This document shows, one piece after another, positions 1-9,073 of a stretch of DNA of 64,000 bases. The notes below the pieces were generated by a model. It worked only from the letters and a program-made list of their open reading frames with translations, searched no databases and had not been told where the DNA came from. The translations under genes and the position numbers were made by a program. The stretch lies in the NCBI GenBank assembly GCA_963772375.1, contig CAVYXG010000005.1, positions 434,001 to 498,000 of the forward strand, read 5' to 3'. Positions within the stretch are counted from its first letter, which is position 1. The number at the start of each line of letters is the position of its first letter. This DNA comes from DATBHM01 sp963772375 (GTDB lineage Bacteria > Actinomycetota > UBA4738 > JACQTL01).

Positions 1-133
1 CCTGGTACTTCTCCTGGATCTTCGCGACCGACTCGGCCTCGATCCGGGCCTGGGCCGGGTCGTAGACGCCGCACGGCAGGTCGCAGTGGGCGTGCACGAT
101 GCGTCGCGGCTGGAGCAGAGTGCGTCTGCGCAT
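1..133 (-). CDS. sodN: Nickel superoxide dismutase (NiSOD), 5' part only
   Basis: NiSOD dismutates superoxide in the cytoplasm. Reading leftwards from the ATG at 133, the first 15 residues (MRRRTLLQPRRIVHA) form a short propeptide, followed at once by the nickel hook HCDLPCGVY and then DPAQARIEAESV. The hook is diagnostic: after propeptide removal His1, Cys2 and Cys6 bind nickel. About 44 codons are visible before the window ends, so the helical bundle is missing. The propeptide must be cut before His1, and the divergent neighbour 28 bp away encodes the matching protease. The gene was identified by translating the edge directly, as it is too short to stand out as a long ORF. Function is near certain; completeness cannot be judged. 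Confidence 0.93.
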   Translation of the reverse strand, partial: MRRRTLLQPRRIVHAHCDLPCGVYDPAQARIEAESVAKIQEKYQ

Positions 134-160
134 GTCGCCTCCTTCGCTCGGGGGACGCAA

Positions 161-619
161 GTGGGAACCGGGACAACCTATCACCGGCGCCGCGGGGGCC
201 CGATCGCCCTGTTCGCAGCGGTCACGGCGGCCCTGCTGGTATGGCGGGCGCGGCCGTTCCGGGCGGTCGTGATCGGCCCGAGCATGGAGCCGTCGCTCGC
301 CGAGGGCGACATCGTCCTGGCGCTCGGTCGGCGCCGCCCTCGGACCGGCGACGTGGTCGTCGTGGAGCACCCGGGCCGGGTCGGGTTCGAGATGGTGAAA
401 CGCGTGGCCGGCTCGCCGGGCGAGGTCGTCCACCTGCTGGGGAACGGCTCCCGCCTGCCGGAACCCGTGCCGCTGGGAGCTGGGGAGTGGTTCGTCGTGG
501 GCGACGCGCCGGGGTCCTCGAACGACAGCCGCTCGTTCGGGCCGGTCGGGCCCGGCCACGTGCGGGGCGTGGTGGTGTTCGTCCTCTCGCCGGCCGGACG
601 GCGGGGCCGCGTCCGGTAA
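161..619 (+). CDS. sodX: NiSOD maturation protease, S26 signal-peptidase family
   Basis: Serine-lysine peptidase expected to remove the NiSOD propeptide and so free the nickel-binding His1. From the GTG at 161 (152 aa) there is one hydrophobic segment (about residues 15-28), the nucleophile motif GPSMEP (Ser41), the general-base motif VKRVAGSPGE (Lys80) and the late box VVGDAPGSSNDSRSFGPV. It is shorter than housekeeping signal peptidase I, which fits the SodX family. An in-frame start at 86 also exists but would run into the divergent sodN coding sequence, so 161 is preferred. The two genes are divergent with a 27-bp gap, so their promoters must overlap each other's start regions. The function call rests on both the motifs and the adjacent sodN. 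Confidence 0.85.
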   Translation: MGTGTTYHRRRGGPIALFAAVTAALLVWRARPFRAVVIGPSMEPSLAEGDIVLALGRRRPRTGDVVVVEHPGRVGFEMVKRVAGSPGEVVHLLGNGSRLPEPVPLGAGEWFVVGDAPGSSNDSRSFGPVGPGHVRGVVVFVLSPAGRRGRVR

Positions 620-694
620 CGCGTCCTTCGGGCATCGGACTACGCTGCCGGTGCGCCCCAGCTGAGATCGTCGTCGAACGAGAGGAAGTCTGGC

Positions 695-2086
695 ATGGAC
701 TACGACGTCGTCGTGATCGGAACCGGCGCGGCCGGGGAGGCCGCCGCCTACGGCGCCGCCGCCCGGAAGGCGCGGGTCGCCGTCGTGGAGAACTCGCTCG
801 TGGGCGGGTTGTGTTCGTTCTGGGCCTGCATGCCGACCAAGACGCTGCTCGACTCGTCCCGCCGGCGGTGGGAGGGCGTGCAGTACCCGTTCGAACGCGC
901 CTCCGCCCGGCGCGACTGGATGATCAGCCGGGAGGGCATCGACTACCCCGACGACTCCGGCCACGTCCGCGGGCTGGAGGGGGCCGACGTCGAGATCGTC
1001 CGGGGAACCGCCCGGATCACCGGGCAGGGCAGCCTGGAGGTGGCCCTGTCCGACGGCGGCTCGCGTTCCATCAAGACGCGGAACGTCGTGATCGCCGCGG
1101 GGTCGACGCCGTTCATCCCACCGGTCGAGGGGCTCGCCGACGTCGGGTACTGGACGAGCAACGACGCGTCCTCGGCCCGCGAACTGCCCTCGTCGCTGGT
1201 GGTGCTGGGCGGCGGGCCGGTCGGGGTCGAGCTCGCCCAGGTGTACGCGCGGTTCGGCGTGAAGGTCTCGTTGGTCGAGGGAACACGGCTGCTAGCCCGC
1301 GAGCACCCCAAGACCGCCGAGATCGTGAGCGCCCAGCTCGAGCGCGAGGGCGTGGACATCCATCTGGGTGGACACGCCGTCTCGGTGGAACGGGGCGGCG
1401 CCGGACGGATCGTCCACCTCGACGACGGGTCGACGGTCGAGGGCGCCGAGCTGCTCGTCTCCGTCGGCCGCCGCGCCGCCGACCTCCGGGCGATGGGCGC
1501 CCTGGAGGCCGGCGGGCGCCTGACCGATCGCGGCACGGCCGACCACGACGACCGGCTGTCGATCGGGGAGGGGCTGTTCGTGGCCGGCGACGCGGCCGGC
1601 GGGCTCCAGTTCACGCATGTCGCCGACTACGAGGGCCGGGTTGCGGCCGCGGCGTCGTTCGGCGACGAGGTCCACGCGGACCTGACCTGGGTGCCGAAGA
1701 CCACGTTCACCGAGCCGGAGACCGGGGCCGTCGGCTGGACCGTCGAGGAGGCGCAGCGGCACGGGATCGACGCGTTGGAGGTGACGGCCGACTTCTCGAC
1801 GACCGCGCGCGGGTTCACGATCGAACCCCCCTGGCCGTCGCCGGACGGCTCGGCGATCCTCGAGGGATCGCCCGGACACTTCACCGCGGTGGTCGACCGG
1901 GAGCGCAAGGTCCTGGTGGGCGCGTTCGCCGCCTGCCCGGGCGCGTCGGAGCTCATCCACGAGGGCGTGATCGCGATCAAGGCGGCAGTTCCGGTGTCGG
2001 TCCTGGCCGACGCGATCCACGCGTTCCCGACGGGCGGCCGGGTGTTCGGCAACCTCATGCTCGAGGCCCAGCAGCAGCTGAGCTGA
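695..2086 (+). CDS. FAD-dependent pyridine nucleotide-disulfide oxidoreductase
   Basis: Class I flavoprotein disulfide reductase (463 aa; dihydrolipoyl dehydrogenase/mercuric reductase superfamily). Visible are the FAD-binding GTGAAG (residues 9-14), the redox-active pair Cys40-x4-Cys45 in GGLCSFWACMPTK, an NAD(P)-binding LGGGPVGVE near 170-180, the second FAD box VAGDAAGG near 295, and a C-terminal dimerisation domain. The C-terminal active-site motif is unusual: where lipoamide and glutathione reductases have a catalytic His-Pro-Thr followed by Glu, this protein has HAFPTGG (Phe444). The thiol-activating His is therefore displaced or absent and the substrate is unclear. A purine-rich GAGAGGAAG precedes the ATG. 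It is not clearly mycothione reductase, merA or lpd. Confidence 0.82.
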   Translation: MDYDVVVIGTGAAGEAAAYGAAARKARVAVVENSLVGGLCSFWACMPTKTLLDSSRRRWEGVQYPFERASARRDWMISREGIDYPDDSGHVRGLEGADVEIVRGTARITGQGSLEVALSDGGSRSIKTRNVVIAAGSTPFIPPVEGLADVGYWTSNDASSARELPSSLVVLGGGPVGVELAQVYARFGVKVSLVEGTRLLAREHPKTAEIVSAQLEREGVDIHLGGHAVSVERGGAGRIVHLDDGSTVEGAELLVSVGRRAADLRAMGALEAGGRLTDRGTADHDDRLSIGEGLFVAGDAAGGLQFTHVADYEGRVAAAASFGDEVHADLTWVPKTTFTEPETGAVGWTVEEAQRHGIDALEVTADFSTTARGFTIEPPWPSPDGSAILEGSPGHFTAVVDRERKVLVGAFAACPGASELIHEGVIAIKAAVPVSVLADAIHAFPTGGRVFGNLMLEAQQQLS

Positions 2087-2110
2087 ACTCGCGGGTAGCA
2101 TGGACCGGAC

Positions 2111-2380
2111 ATGGTGTGGCTCGTGCTCCTCCTGCTGCTGGCCGCGGCGCTCGGGATCCTGGGTGCCGTCATCAAGGTCGCCCTGGTCCTGACGCTGGCG
2201 ATCGTCCTCACGATCGTGCTGCTCGGCGTGATCGGCTACTACTACGTTCGGCACCGGTTCCGGCGCTTCGTGAAGGAACAGCAGGGTGGCGCCCCCGGCG
2301 AGGTCCCCGGACCGCCGGGCCAGGAACGGGGCTACCCGACCACCGGCACGAAGGGTCCCGGACCCGGCCTGCCCGAGTAG
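2111..2380 (+). CDS. Small two-helix membrane protein
   Basis: An 89-aa protein of unrecognised family. Residues 2-23 and about 24-47 are almost entirely Leu, Val, Ile and Ala and should form one or two membrane helices. They are followed by a basic stop-transfer stretch (RHRFRRFVKEQ) and a Pro/Gly-rich tail predicted to be cytoplasmic. A TAGCAT hexamer at 2096-2101 lies 9 nt before the ATG, so the transcript may have a very short leader. It ends 4 nt before the next gene and is probably co-transcribed with it. No catalytic motif is visible. Confidence 0.6.
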   Translation: MVWLVLLLLLAAALGILGAVIKVALVLTLAIVLTIVLLGVIGYYYVRHRFRRFVKEQQGGAPGEVPGPPGQERGYPTTGTKGPGPGLPE

Positions 2381-2384
2381 CCGC

Positions 2385-3620
2385 GTGGGCGTCGACATCC
2401 GGGTGATCGAGGCCGAACAGTGGCCCGACTACGTCCGGGCGGCGTTCGTGCCGTTCGGCGGCGAGGCCACCGACAGCGACATCGCCGACAGTCGGATCGA
2501 GTGGGAGCCCGATCGTTCGATCGCGGCCTTCGACGGCGACCTCATCGTCGGAACGACGTCGGTCGTCTCGCTGCGGATGACCGTGCCGGGCGGCGCCGAG
2601 GCCTCGGTGGCGGGCGTGACCACCGTGGGCGTGGCGCCGACCCACCGCCGCCGGGCGATCCTGCGCTCGATGATGCGCCGCCAGCTCGACGACTCCCGGG
2701 CGCAGGGCTATCCAATCGCCGCGCTGTGGGCGAGCGAGCCCGCGATCTACCAGCGGTTCGGATACGGGATGGCCACGCGCCAGCTGAGCGGCCGCGTCGA
2801 GCGGGCGCAGGCCGCGTGGCTGGGGCCCGCGTCCGACGATCCCGGCCAGGTCCGCCTGGTGCCGCCCGACGCGGCCGCCAAGCAGCTCGGACCCGTGTAC
2901 GAGCGGATCCGGACGTCCACGCCGGGCATGCTCGTGCGCGACGAGGCGTGGTGGGCGTATCGGTTCCACCACATGAACGCGGAACACCACCGAGGCGGCT
3001 TCGGGCCGATGTTCTACGGGCTGCACGAGGGCCCCGAGGGTCCGGACGCGTACGCGGTGTACCGCATGAAGTCCGACAGCCGTGACGGCGTCGAGGGCGG
3101 TGCCGTACAGGTGATCGAGGCCGTGACGACGACGCCCGGCAGCGTCCGCTCGATGTGGTCGTTCCTGTTCGGCATCGACCTCATGGACACGATCGAGTTC
3201 TGGAACCGCCCGCCCGACGACCCGTTGCTGTCCATGCAGCTCGATCTCCGCCGGATGGGGCCGAAGGCGATCGATGGGCTGTGGCTGCGGCTGCTCGACG
3301 TCCCGGCCGCGCTGTCCGAGCGACGGTACGGGGCGGCGGCGGACCGGGTGGTGTTCGAGCTGCGCGACGGGTTCTGCGAATGGAACGCCGGCACGTACGA
3401 GCTGGTGACGTCCGCGGACGGCGCCGAATGCCGACGGACCGACGCCGATCCGGAGCTCGCCTTCACCTCGAACGAGCTGGGGGCCGCCTACCTCGGCGGC
3501 GCCAGGCTGCGCGACCTTGCCCGGGCCGGCCGGGTCGAGGAACACGCGCCCGGCGCGGTCGCCAGGGCCGACGCGATGTTCGCGGGCGACCGCGAGCCGT
3601 GGTGCCCCCACCAGTTCTGA
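2385..3620 (+). CDS. Eis-like GNAT N-acetyltransferase
   Basis: Predicted acetyl-CoA-dependent N-acetyltransferase of the Eis type (aminoglycoside or lysine acetylation in mycobacteria). It has 411 aa, close to the usual 400. An N-terminal GNAT fold carries the acetyl-CoA loop GVAPTHRRRAILRSMM (around residues 80-95). The motif IYQRFGYG supplies Tyr122, matching the general acid of Eis. A second atypical GNAT domain and an SCP2-like C-terminal domain follow, and the chain ends in Phe, as in Eis, where the terminal carboxylate is the proposed base. The GTG at 2385, 4 nt after the preceding stop, gives the family's normal N-terminus (VDIRVIEAE). The real substrate cannot be told from sequence. 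Confidence 0.82.
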   Translation: MGVDIRVIEAEQWPDYVRAAFVPFGGEATDSDIADSRIEWEPDRSIAAFDGDLIVGTTSVVSLRMTVPGGAEASVAGVTTVGVAPTHRRRAILRSMMRRQLDDSRAQGYPIAALWASEPAIYQRFGYGMATRQLSGRVERAQAAWLGPASDDPGQVRLVPPDAAAKQLGPVYERIRTSTPGMLVRDEAWWAYRFHHMNAEHHRGGFGPMFYGLHEGPEGPDAYAVYRMKSDSRDGVEGGAVQVIEAVTTTPGSVRSMWSFLFGIDLMDTIEFWNRPPDDPLLSMQLDLRRMGPKAIDGLWLRLLDVPAALSERRYGAAADRVVFELRDGFCEWNAGTYELVTSADGAECRRTDADPELAFTSNELGAAYLGGARLRDLARAGRVEEHAPGAVARADAMFAGDREPWCPHQF

Positions 3621-3695
3621 TGCCTTGACTCCCCGAGGGGTGGTTCCCTACGGTGAGCCACGCCGAGGGGGCAGTCGACGGAACGGGGACTGCGG

Positions 3696-6600
3696 GTGGG
3701 GACCTCGACGGGGGCGCGAGCGCCCGAGCACGACGCCACCGGGCCGGACGACGTTGTTCGCCCGGACGCGGCACCCGATCCCGCACCGCCCCAGGGCCCG
3801 GTGCTCGACGTCGTGGAGGAGGTCCGCCTCGCCGTCGTGATGTACGGCGGCGTCTCGCTCTCCATCTACATGAACGGCGTCGCCCAGGAGCTGTTCCATC
3901 TGGTCCGGGCGACCGCCCCGGCGACGCCGGCGGGCACCACGGCCGTGCCGGACGATCAGCTCACGGGCTCGGAGCGGGCGTACCGGGCCCTCGCCCAGGT
4001 CGACCCCGACGATCTCCAGGCCGCGCCGGCCGGCGACACTTCGGCGCCCGTCCTCCGACGGTTCGCCATCGACGTGCTGTCCGGGACGTCCGCCGGCGGG
4101 ATCAACGCGGTGTTCCTGGCGAAGGCGCTGGCGAACGGCCAGCGCATGGCCGGGCTGACCGACCTGTGGCTCGAGGAGGGGGACATCGACCGGCTGATGA
4201 ACGACGAGCAGTCGGCCACGCCGGGCGTCCAGTGGAAGGCCCCTCCGCAGTCGCTGCTCAACAGCGCCCGGATGTACGTCAAGCTGCTGAGCGCGTTCGA
4301 CAGCATGGACCACGACGATCCGTGGGACCCGGAACGGCCGTCGACGCTTGCCGACGGAGTCGACCTGTTCGTGACCACCACCGACCTGTACGGGTTCGAG
4401 CTGCCGCTCCGGCTGTCGAACGCGGTCACCACCGAGCGCCGGTACCGCAACGTGTACCACTTCGCCTACTCGGCCTCGTCGCTCCGGCCGGGGGAGCCCG
4501 AGCAGAACGCCGCCGCCAACCCCTTCGTCCGGACGAACAACCCCTTCCTGGCGTTCGCCTGCCGGTGCACCTCGGCGTTCCCACTGGCGTTCGAGCCGAT
4601 GAAGCTCTCCGACATCGATGACCTCGTCGGGGCGGTTCCCGGGTACGAGGGCCGTGACTCCACGACGCCCGAGTGGGGGCGGTTCTACCCGGACTACCCG
4701 TCCCAGCCGGAACCGGCGAACCCCAACGCGGTGCCGTTCCGGGAACGGCCGTTCGCCGACGGCGGCGCCCTCGACAACAAGCCGTTCGGCTGGGCCGTGG
4801 ACATCCTGCGAACCGAACGCGCCCAGGTCCCCGTGGATCGCAAGCTGGTGTTCGTCGAACCCGACCCCTCCCCGCCGGCCACCCGCCCCGACCCTTCCTT
4901 CCGGCCGGATGCCCTGCGGAACTTCCTGGACCAGGGGGTCCTGCTTCCCCGCCAGGAGACGATCCGCGACGACCTCAACCGGCTGGACGACCTCAACCGG
5001 CTCGCCCGGCGCGTGGACACCGCGCTGCGGGAGGTGATCGCGCACCTCGGCGTGACGCCCTACCGGGACGTGGACCTGCGGATCGAACGTGCCGCCGCCG
5101 CCGACCTCGACCGCCCGGCGAGTGCCGCCATGGCCGGCCGGCCACCGGGATACGCCGGCTACCTGGCGCTCCGGGAGGAGGCCGTCATCGAGGACCTCGC
5201 GCCGCTCCTCGGCGGCCTGGTCGGCATCCCGACGAGCCGCGAGTACCTCGTGGCGGTCCGCGCCCTGTTGAAGGCCTGGCGCGACGCGCGAACCGGCGAC
5301 GCCACCGGGCCCGGCGCGATGACGCAGGGCCGGTTCCTGTGGACGTTCGACCAGCAGTACCGGCTGCGCCAGCTGGCCTTCCTGGAACGCCGGACCGACT
5401 CGATCTTCCGCCTCGACGACGGCGGCCGGGCGCTCCTGGCGAAGTTCGGCGTGGCGGCGACCGGTCTCGACCGGCGCACGCTCCGGATGCCGCTGACGTT
5501 CGTCAAGCAGGGCATTACGCGGGCGACCTCCGCCCTGGTCGACGCCGAGGGCGAGCTGCACGGCCGGGCGCAGGACAATCCGCTTCCCGGCCTGGTCCGC
5601 GAGTCCGGGATCGGGCTCGCCGAGCTGCAACGGATCCTCGACTCGCCGTCCGACGAGGGGCGCAGGGACCTGGCGGAGTCGGTCGTGCTCGGCCATCTCG
5701 AGGCGGTCGACCGGGTGCTGCTCGGCGTGTCGGGGGCGCGGACGGACGGAGCCGAGCTGGCGTTCGGCGCGCTCGCCGACGGAATCGAACAGGCCGCCGC
5801 GACCGAGTTCGGCGAGCAGGGCCGGATCGCGGCGGCGGCCGCCGCGTGGGCGTACTCGAGCTTCGACGAGTTCGACCTGGTGGCGTTCCCGCTGCAGTAC
5901 GGATCGGACGCGGGGGAGGGCGACCAGGTGGAGGTGATCCGCGTGAGCCCCGGCGACGCGACGACCCTGATGCCGCTGCCAGCGGACGGCGGCGAAGGGG
6001 CGAAGCACGGCGGCGGCGCCGGCAAGGTCACGGGGGCCCGGGTGAACCACTTCGGTGCGTTCCTCGATCGCCTGTGGCGCGAGAACGACATCATGTGGGG
6101 GCGTCTCGACGCGGCCGAGATCCTCATCGAGACGTTGATCCCGGCGCATCCGGGCCAGGAGCCGCAGCGTGCGGCCCTGGTGGGGCGCCTCCGGAACCAG
6201 GCGTTCGCGGCCATCCTCGACGAGGAGCTGGCGCGCGAAGACATCGCTCGGCTGTTCCCGGCCGCCGAGGAGGCCGAACGAGCGGGCGCCGCCGTGCCCG
6301 ACCGGCTGCAGCGGCTGATCGACGCCGCCCGCTCGCATCCCGACGACGTCGTCGACGCCTTCCGCGACGCGTACCGCCGTCCCAACCAGCTCCCCAACGA
6401 GGAACGGCTGAGCGACATGGGACGCGCCGCCCACGTCGCCGGCGGGGTCATGGGCGGCATCGCCCACCTCCGGGGCGACGCGAAGCCCCCGCTGCCGTTC
6501 GCGCTGGCCGCCCGTCTGGGACGCGTCGTGGCCGGGATCGTGGGGGCGGCCGTGCCGTCAGGCGGGGCCCACCGCGGGGCGGAGCTGTGGTTCCTCGCGC

Positions 6601-7094
6601 TCTACGTGCTGGGGGCGGTCGCCCTCGCCGTCGGGTTCCCGACCGACGCCTCCGTCCTGGTCAAGCTCGGCATCGGCGTGCTGGTGCTCGGGGGGCTCGC
6701 CAACGGGGGGCTGTGGCTGGTGGCACGCCGGCTGGGGACCGGAGGGGTGTCGAGCTCGCCGCTCTGGGTGGCCGGAGCGGTCGCGCTGGCCGCCGCCGCC
6801 CTGGGCGTGCTCGCGCTGGCCGTGTTCCAGGTGGTGCGGACGGCGGGCGACCACCCGTGGGGAGTGGTGGGGTCGGCGGTCGCGGTGATCGTGCTGGGGA
6901 TCGGAGTCGTGCTGCGGCGGCCGGCGGGAGGAGCGCCACGACCGCGGGGGATACGCCAGCTGGCGCTCGTCTTCGTCGTGATCGGCGTGGGATGGGCGCT
7001 CGTCCTCGCCGGGCTCGAGCTCACCCACCTCGGCGCCACACGCGACTGGATCCCGATCTTCTCCGGTCCGCCTCCGCAGCACTCGGGTCCCTGA
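3696..7094 (+). CDS. Large patatin-like phospholipase with C-terminal membrane segments
   Basis: A 1132-aa member of the long actinobacterial patatin-like family. The N-terminal third has the patatin elements: a glycine-rich oxyanion region (VMYGGVSLSIYMNG, about residues 48-61), the nucleophile elbow GTSAG (Ser132) and the dyad aspartate in ADGGALDNKP (Asp355), so a lipid acyl hydrolase activity is expected. The middle is long, helical and of unknown role. The last 180 residues contain four to five hydrophobic segments, so the enzyme is probably membrane-anchored. The GTG at 3696 starts the ORF; the substrate is unknown. The gene stands alone, with about 140 bp before the next. Confidence 0.82.
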   Translation: MGTSTGARAPEHDATGPDDVVRPDAAPDPAPPQGPVLDVVEEVRLAVVMYGGVSLSIYMNGVAQELFHLVRATAPATPAGTTAVPDDQLTGSERAYRALAQVDPDDLQAAPAGDTSAPVLRRFAIDVLSGTSAGGINAVFLAKALANGQRMAGLTDLWLEEGDIDRLMNDEQSATPGVQWKAPPQSLLNSARMYVKLLSAFDSMDHDDPWDPERPSTLADGVDLFVTTTDLYGFELPLRLSNAVTTERRYRNVYHFAYSASSLRPGEPEQNAAANPFVRTNNPFLAFACRCTSAFPLAFEPMKLSDIDDLVGAVPGYEGRDSTTPEWGRFYPDYPSQPEPANPNAVPFRERPFADGGALDNKPFGWAVDILRTERAQVPVDRKLVFVEPDPSPPATRPDPSFRPDALRNFLDQGVLLPRQETIRDDLNRLDDLNRLARRVDTALREVIAHLGVTPYRDVDLRIERAAAADLDRPASAAMAGRPPGYAGYLALREEAVIEDLAPLLGGLVGIPTSREYLVAVRALLKAWRDARTGDATGPGAMTQGRFLWTFDQQYRLRQLAFLERRTDSIFRLDDGGRALLAKFGVAATGLDRRTLRMPLTFVKQGITRATSALVDAEGELHGRAQDNPLPGLVRESGIGLAELQRILDSPSDEGRRDLAESVVLGHLEAVDRVLLGVSGARTDGAELAFGALADGIEQAAATEFGEQGRIAAAAAAWAYSSFDEFDLVAFPLQYGSDAGEGDQVEVIRVSPGDATTLMPLPADGGEGAKHGGGAGKVTGARVNHFGAFLDRLWRENDIMWGRLDAAEILIETLIPAHPGQEPQRAALVGRLRNQAFAAILDEELAREDIARLFPAAEEAERAGAAVPDRLQRLIDAARSHPDDVVDAFRDAYRRPNQLPNEERLSDMGRAAHVAGGVMGGIAHLRGDAKPPLPFALAARLGRVVAGIVGAAVPSGGAHRGAELWFLALYVLGAVALAVGFPTDASVLVKLGIGVLVLGGLANGGLWLVARRLGTGGVSSSPLWVAGAVALAAAALGVLALAVFQVVRTAGDHPWGVVGSAVAVIVLGIGVVLRRPAGGAPRPRGIRQLALVFVVIGVGWALVLAGLELTHLGATRDWIPIFSGPPPQHSGP

Positions 7095-7237
7095 GGAGCC
7101 TCCCGGGCGGGGGACGGCCGAACCGCGTGCCTGGCGGGTTCGGGCAGGTCGATTCCTCGTACGCTCGAGGTGATACCGGTCCTCCGGCATGCCGTCCGGC
7201 ACGACGCGCCCGGTACCTGCCGGAGAGGTGGTACCAC

Positions 7238-7531
7238 ATGAGCCAGGCGCTCGAACCACTCGAGTCCACCTACACGCCATGGGTGTCCAGTCTCATCGCC
7301 ACGTCCGTGGCGCTGGCGCTGCTCACCTTCCTGATGAGCCTCAACGCCTCCCTGGTCGGGAAGGCGCTGCCCCTCGGGATCGCCTCGCTTGCCGCCGCGG
7401 TCGTGGCGCGGATCCTCGCCCAGGTCATCGGGGCCCATCGCGCGGGGGCGACGGTCGCAGTGGTGATCGGGATCATCGCGTTGGGGTCGGGTCTGCAGTC
7501 AGCCCTATTGGGCACCGGACAGGTCATCTAG
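7238..7531 (+). CDS. Small hydrophobic membrane protein
   Basis: A 97-aa protein with three predicted membrane helices (about residues 15-35, 45-65 and 70-90) and no recognised domain. The ATG at 7238 has a good ribosome-binding site (GGAGAGGTGG). Its stop codon lies in a CTAG tetranucleotide (7528-7531) that also supplies the stop of the convergent MFS gene, so the two genes overlap by 4 bp. No function can be assigned. Confidence 0.55.
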   Translation: MSQALEPLESTYTPWVSSLIATSVALALLTFLMSLNASLVGKALPLGIASLAAAVVARILAQVIGAHRAGATVAVVIGIIALGSGLQSALLGTGQVI

Positions 7532-9021
7532 CCGGCGCGGCCGCCGAGCGACGCGTCGTTCTCACCCCGGTCGGCGGGGAGTTCGCGGTCGAGCCGCCAC
7601 CGGTCGGAGTCCTCCGGCCGGCTGACCTCGATCCGGGACCCGTCCTCCAGCCGCAGCCGGAAGCGCAGCAGCCGGACGCCGGCGCGTTCCTCGTGCCAGG
7701 ACCGCTCGACGGCCACCGCCGACTCCTCGCCGCCGACCACCACACTCCGAACTTCGTCGTCCGCCCGGCCGCCGGAGTACGTGCGGACCCCGAGGGCGGC
7801 AGTTCGGCGGAGCCAGAACGGCAGCACCGGCGCGTACAGCACGTACACCAGCCCGATCAACGCGGCCTCCAGCCCGACGTACCGGTCGGCGACCACGGCG
7901 ATCGCCAGCAGGGCGGCGAGCACCCGGGCGAGGTTCTGCGCCACGTCGTAGATGGAGAACACCCGCCCGCGATACCGGTCCGTCACCGCCGTCTGGACCA
8001 TCGTGTCGATGGGGACCTTCTTCCAGGCGAACCCCACCCCGAGGAAGAAGCTCGCGATCAGCACGGTCCATCCCGTGATGAATGGCGAGATCGCGATCAG
8101 CGGGACGCCGCTCACCAGGAACGCCACCGACACCATCCTCGGCCGTGACAGCCGTGAGTCGAGCCACCCGACGGTCCCCAGCCCCAGGAACCCCCCGACC
8201 GCGCCGGCCGCGATCAGTTGTGAGTAGCTGCCCGCGCCCTCCTGGAAGCGTTGCTTGAACACGACGAACGACATCACGAGGACCAGTCCCTGCAGGAACT
8301 GGTCCACGGCGTAGGAGGAGATCGGCCCGAGCGCCCGGGGCGTGTGCCACAGCACGCCCGCGCCCTCGCGCAGCTCGCGAGCCACGACGCCGATCGCGTG
8401 CAGCAGCGGCTGGATCGCGGAACGGTCGGCCGACAGGTCGGTTCGGATGCGCCTGACCACGAACGAGGTCGCCGCCCACAGCGCCATGCACGCGACGATC
8501 AGCGTCCGGAACCCCACCGCGTCCGCGACCCATCCACCGACGGCGACGCCCAGGATGGTCGACACGGTCCCCCCGACGGAGTTCAGCGAGTTGGCGACCA
8601 GCAGGTCGTCGGGAGGAACGACCTTCGGGGTCACGGTCCCCGCCGTCACCAAGAAGAACCGGTTGGCCGAGAGCACCAGCAACGCGCCGGCGTAGAAGGG
8701 CACGGCCGCGCCCTCGCCCCCCAGCAGCAGCAGCGCGGTCGCGGCGCGCACGAGCGGCGTCCACCGCAGGATCCCCTCCCGCCGCCACCGGTCGACGAAC
8801 ACCCCGGCGAACGGGCCGATCACCGAGTACGGCACCACCAGCACGGCCGTCGCCTTGGCGAACCCCACCGCGGTGCTCTGCTTGTCCGGCGCGAAGATCA
8901 CCGAGGCCACGATGACGGCCTGGAACAGCCCGTCGGCGAACTGCGAGCAGACGCGCGCGCCGAACAGGATCCGGAAGTCGCGGGTCCGCACGACCTCCCG
9001 AGCGCGCTGCACCGTCGGCAT
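7528..9021 (-). CDS. MFS transporter with soluble C-terminal extension
   Basis: A 497-aa major facilitator superfamily protein, probably a drug or siderophore exporter in the plasma membrane. It begins with a short cytoplasmic stretch, then FRILFGARVCSQFADGLFQ. The loop between helices 2 and 3 has the MFS signature form (GPFAGVFVDRWRR, about residues 70-82). About twelve hydrophobic segments end near residue 410. The final 80 residues are polar and charged (WHEERAGVRLLRFRLRLEDG) and look like a small cytoplasmic domain, unusual for the family. The ATG at 9021 lies about 50 bp downstream of ino1 on the same strand, so read-through is possible. The cargo cannot be predicted. Confidence 0.8.
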   Translation of the reverse strand: MPTVQRAREVVRTRDFRILFGARVCSQFADGLFQAVIVASVIFAPDKQSTAVGFAKATAVLVVPYSVIGPFAGVFVDRWRREGILRWTPLVRAATALLLLGGEGAAVPFYAGALLVLSANRFFLVTAGTVTPKVVPPDDLLVANSLNSVGGTVSTILGVAVGGWVADAVGFRTLIVACMALWAATSFVVRRIRTDLSADRSAIQPLLHAIGVVARELREGAGVLWHTPRALGPISSYAVDQFLQGLVLVMSFVVFKQRFQEGAGSYSQLIAAGAVGGFLGLGTVGWLDSRLSRPRMVSVAFLVSGVPLIAISPFITGWTVLIASFFLGVGFAWKKVPIDTMVQTAVTDRYRGRVFSIYDVAQNLARVLAALLAIAVVADRYVGLEAALIGLVYVLYAPVLPFWLRRTAALGVRTYSGGRADDEVRSVVVGGEESAVAVERSWHEERAGVRLLRFRLRLEDGSRIEVSRPEDSDRWRLDRELPADRGENDASLGGRAG

Positions 9022-9073
9022 CGGTCGAGAACCCAGCCCTCAGGCGAACGGACCGACGGACGGTCCGCGGAAG

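Noticed and set aside
4673..7531. A 952-codon plus-strand frame overlapping the patatin gene
   Set aside because: Only its last 97 codons (7238-7531) look like protein; the rest is an Arg/Pro/Gly-rich shadow of the patatin gene.
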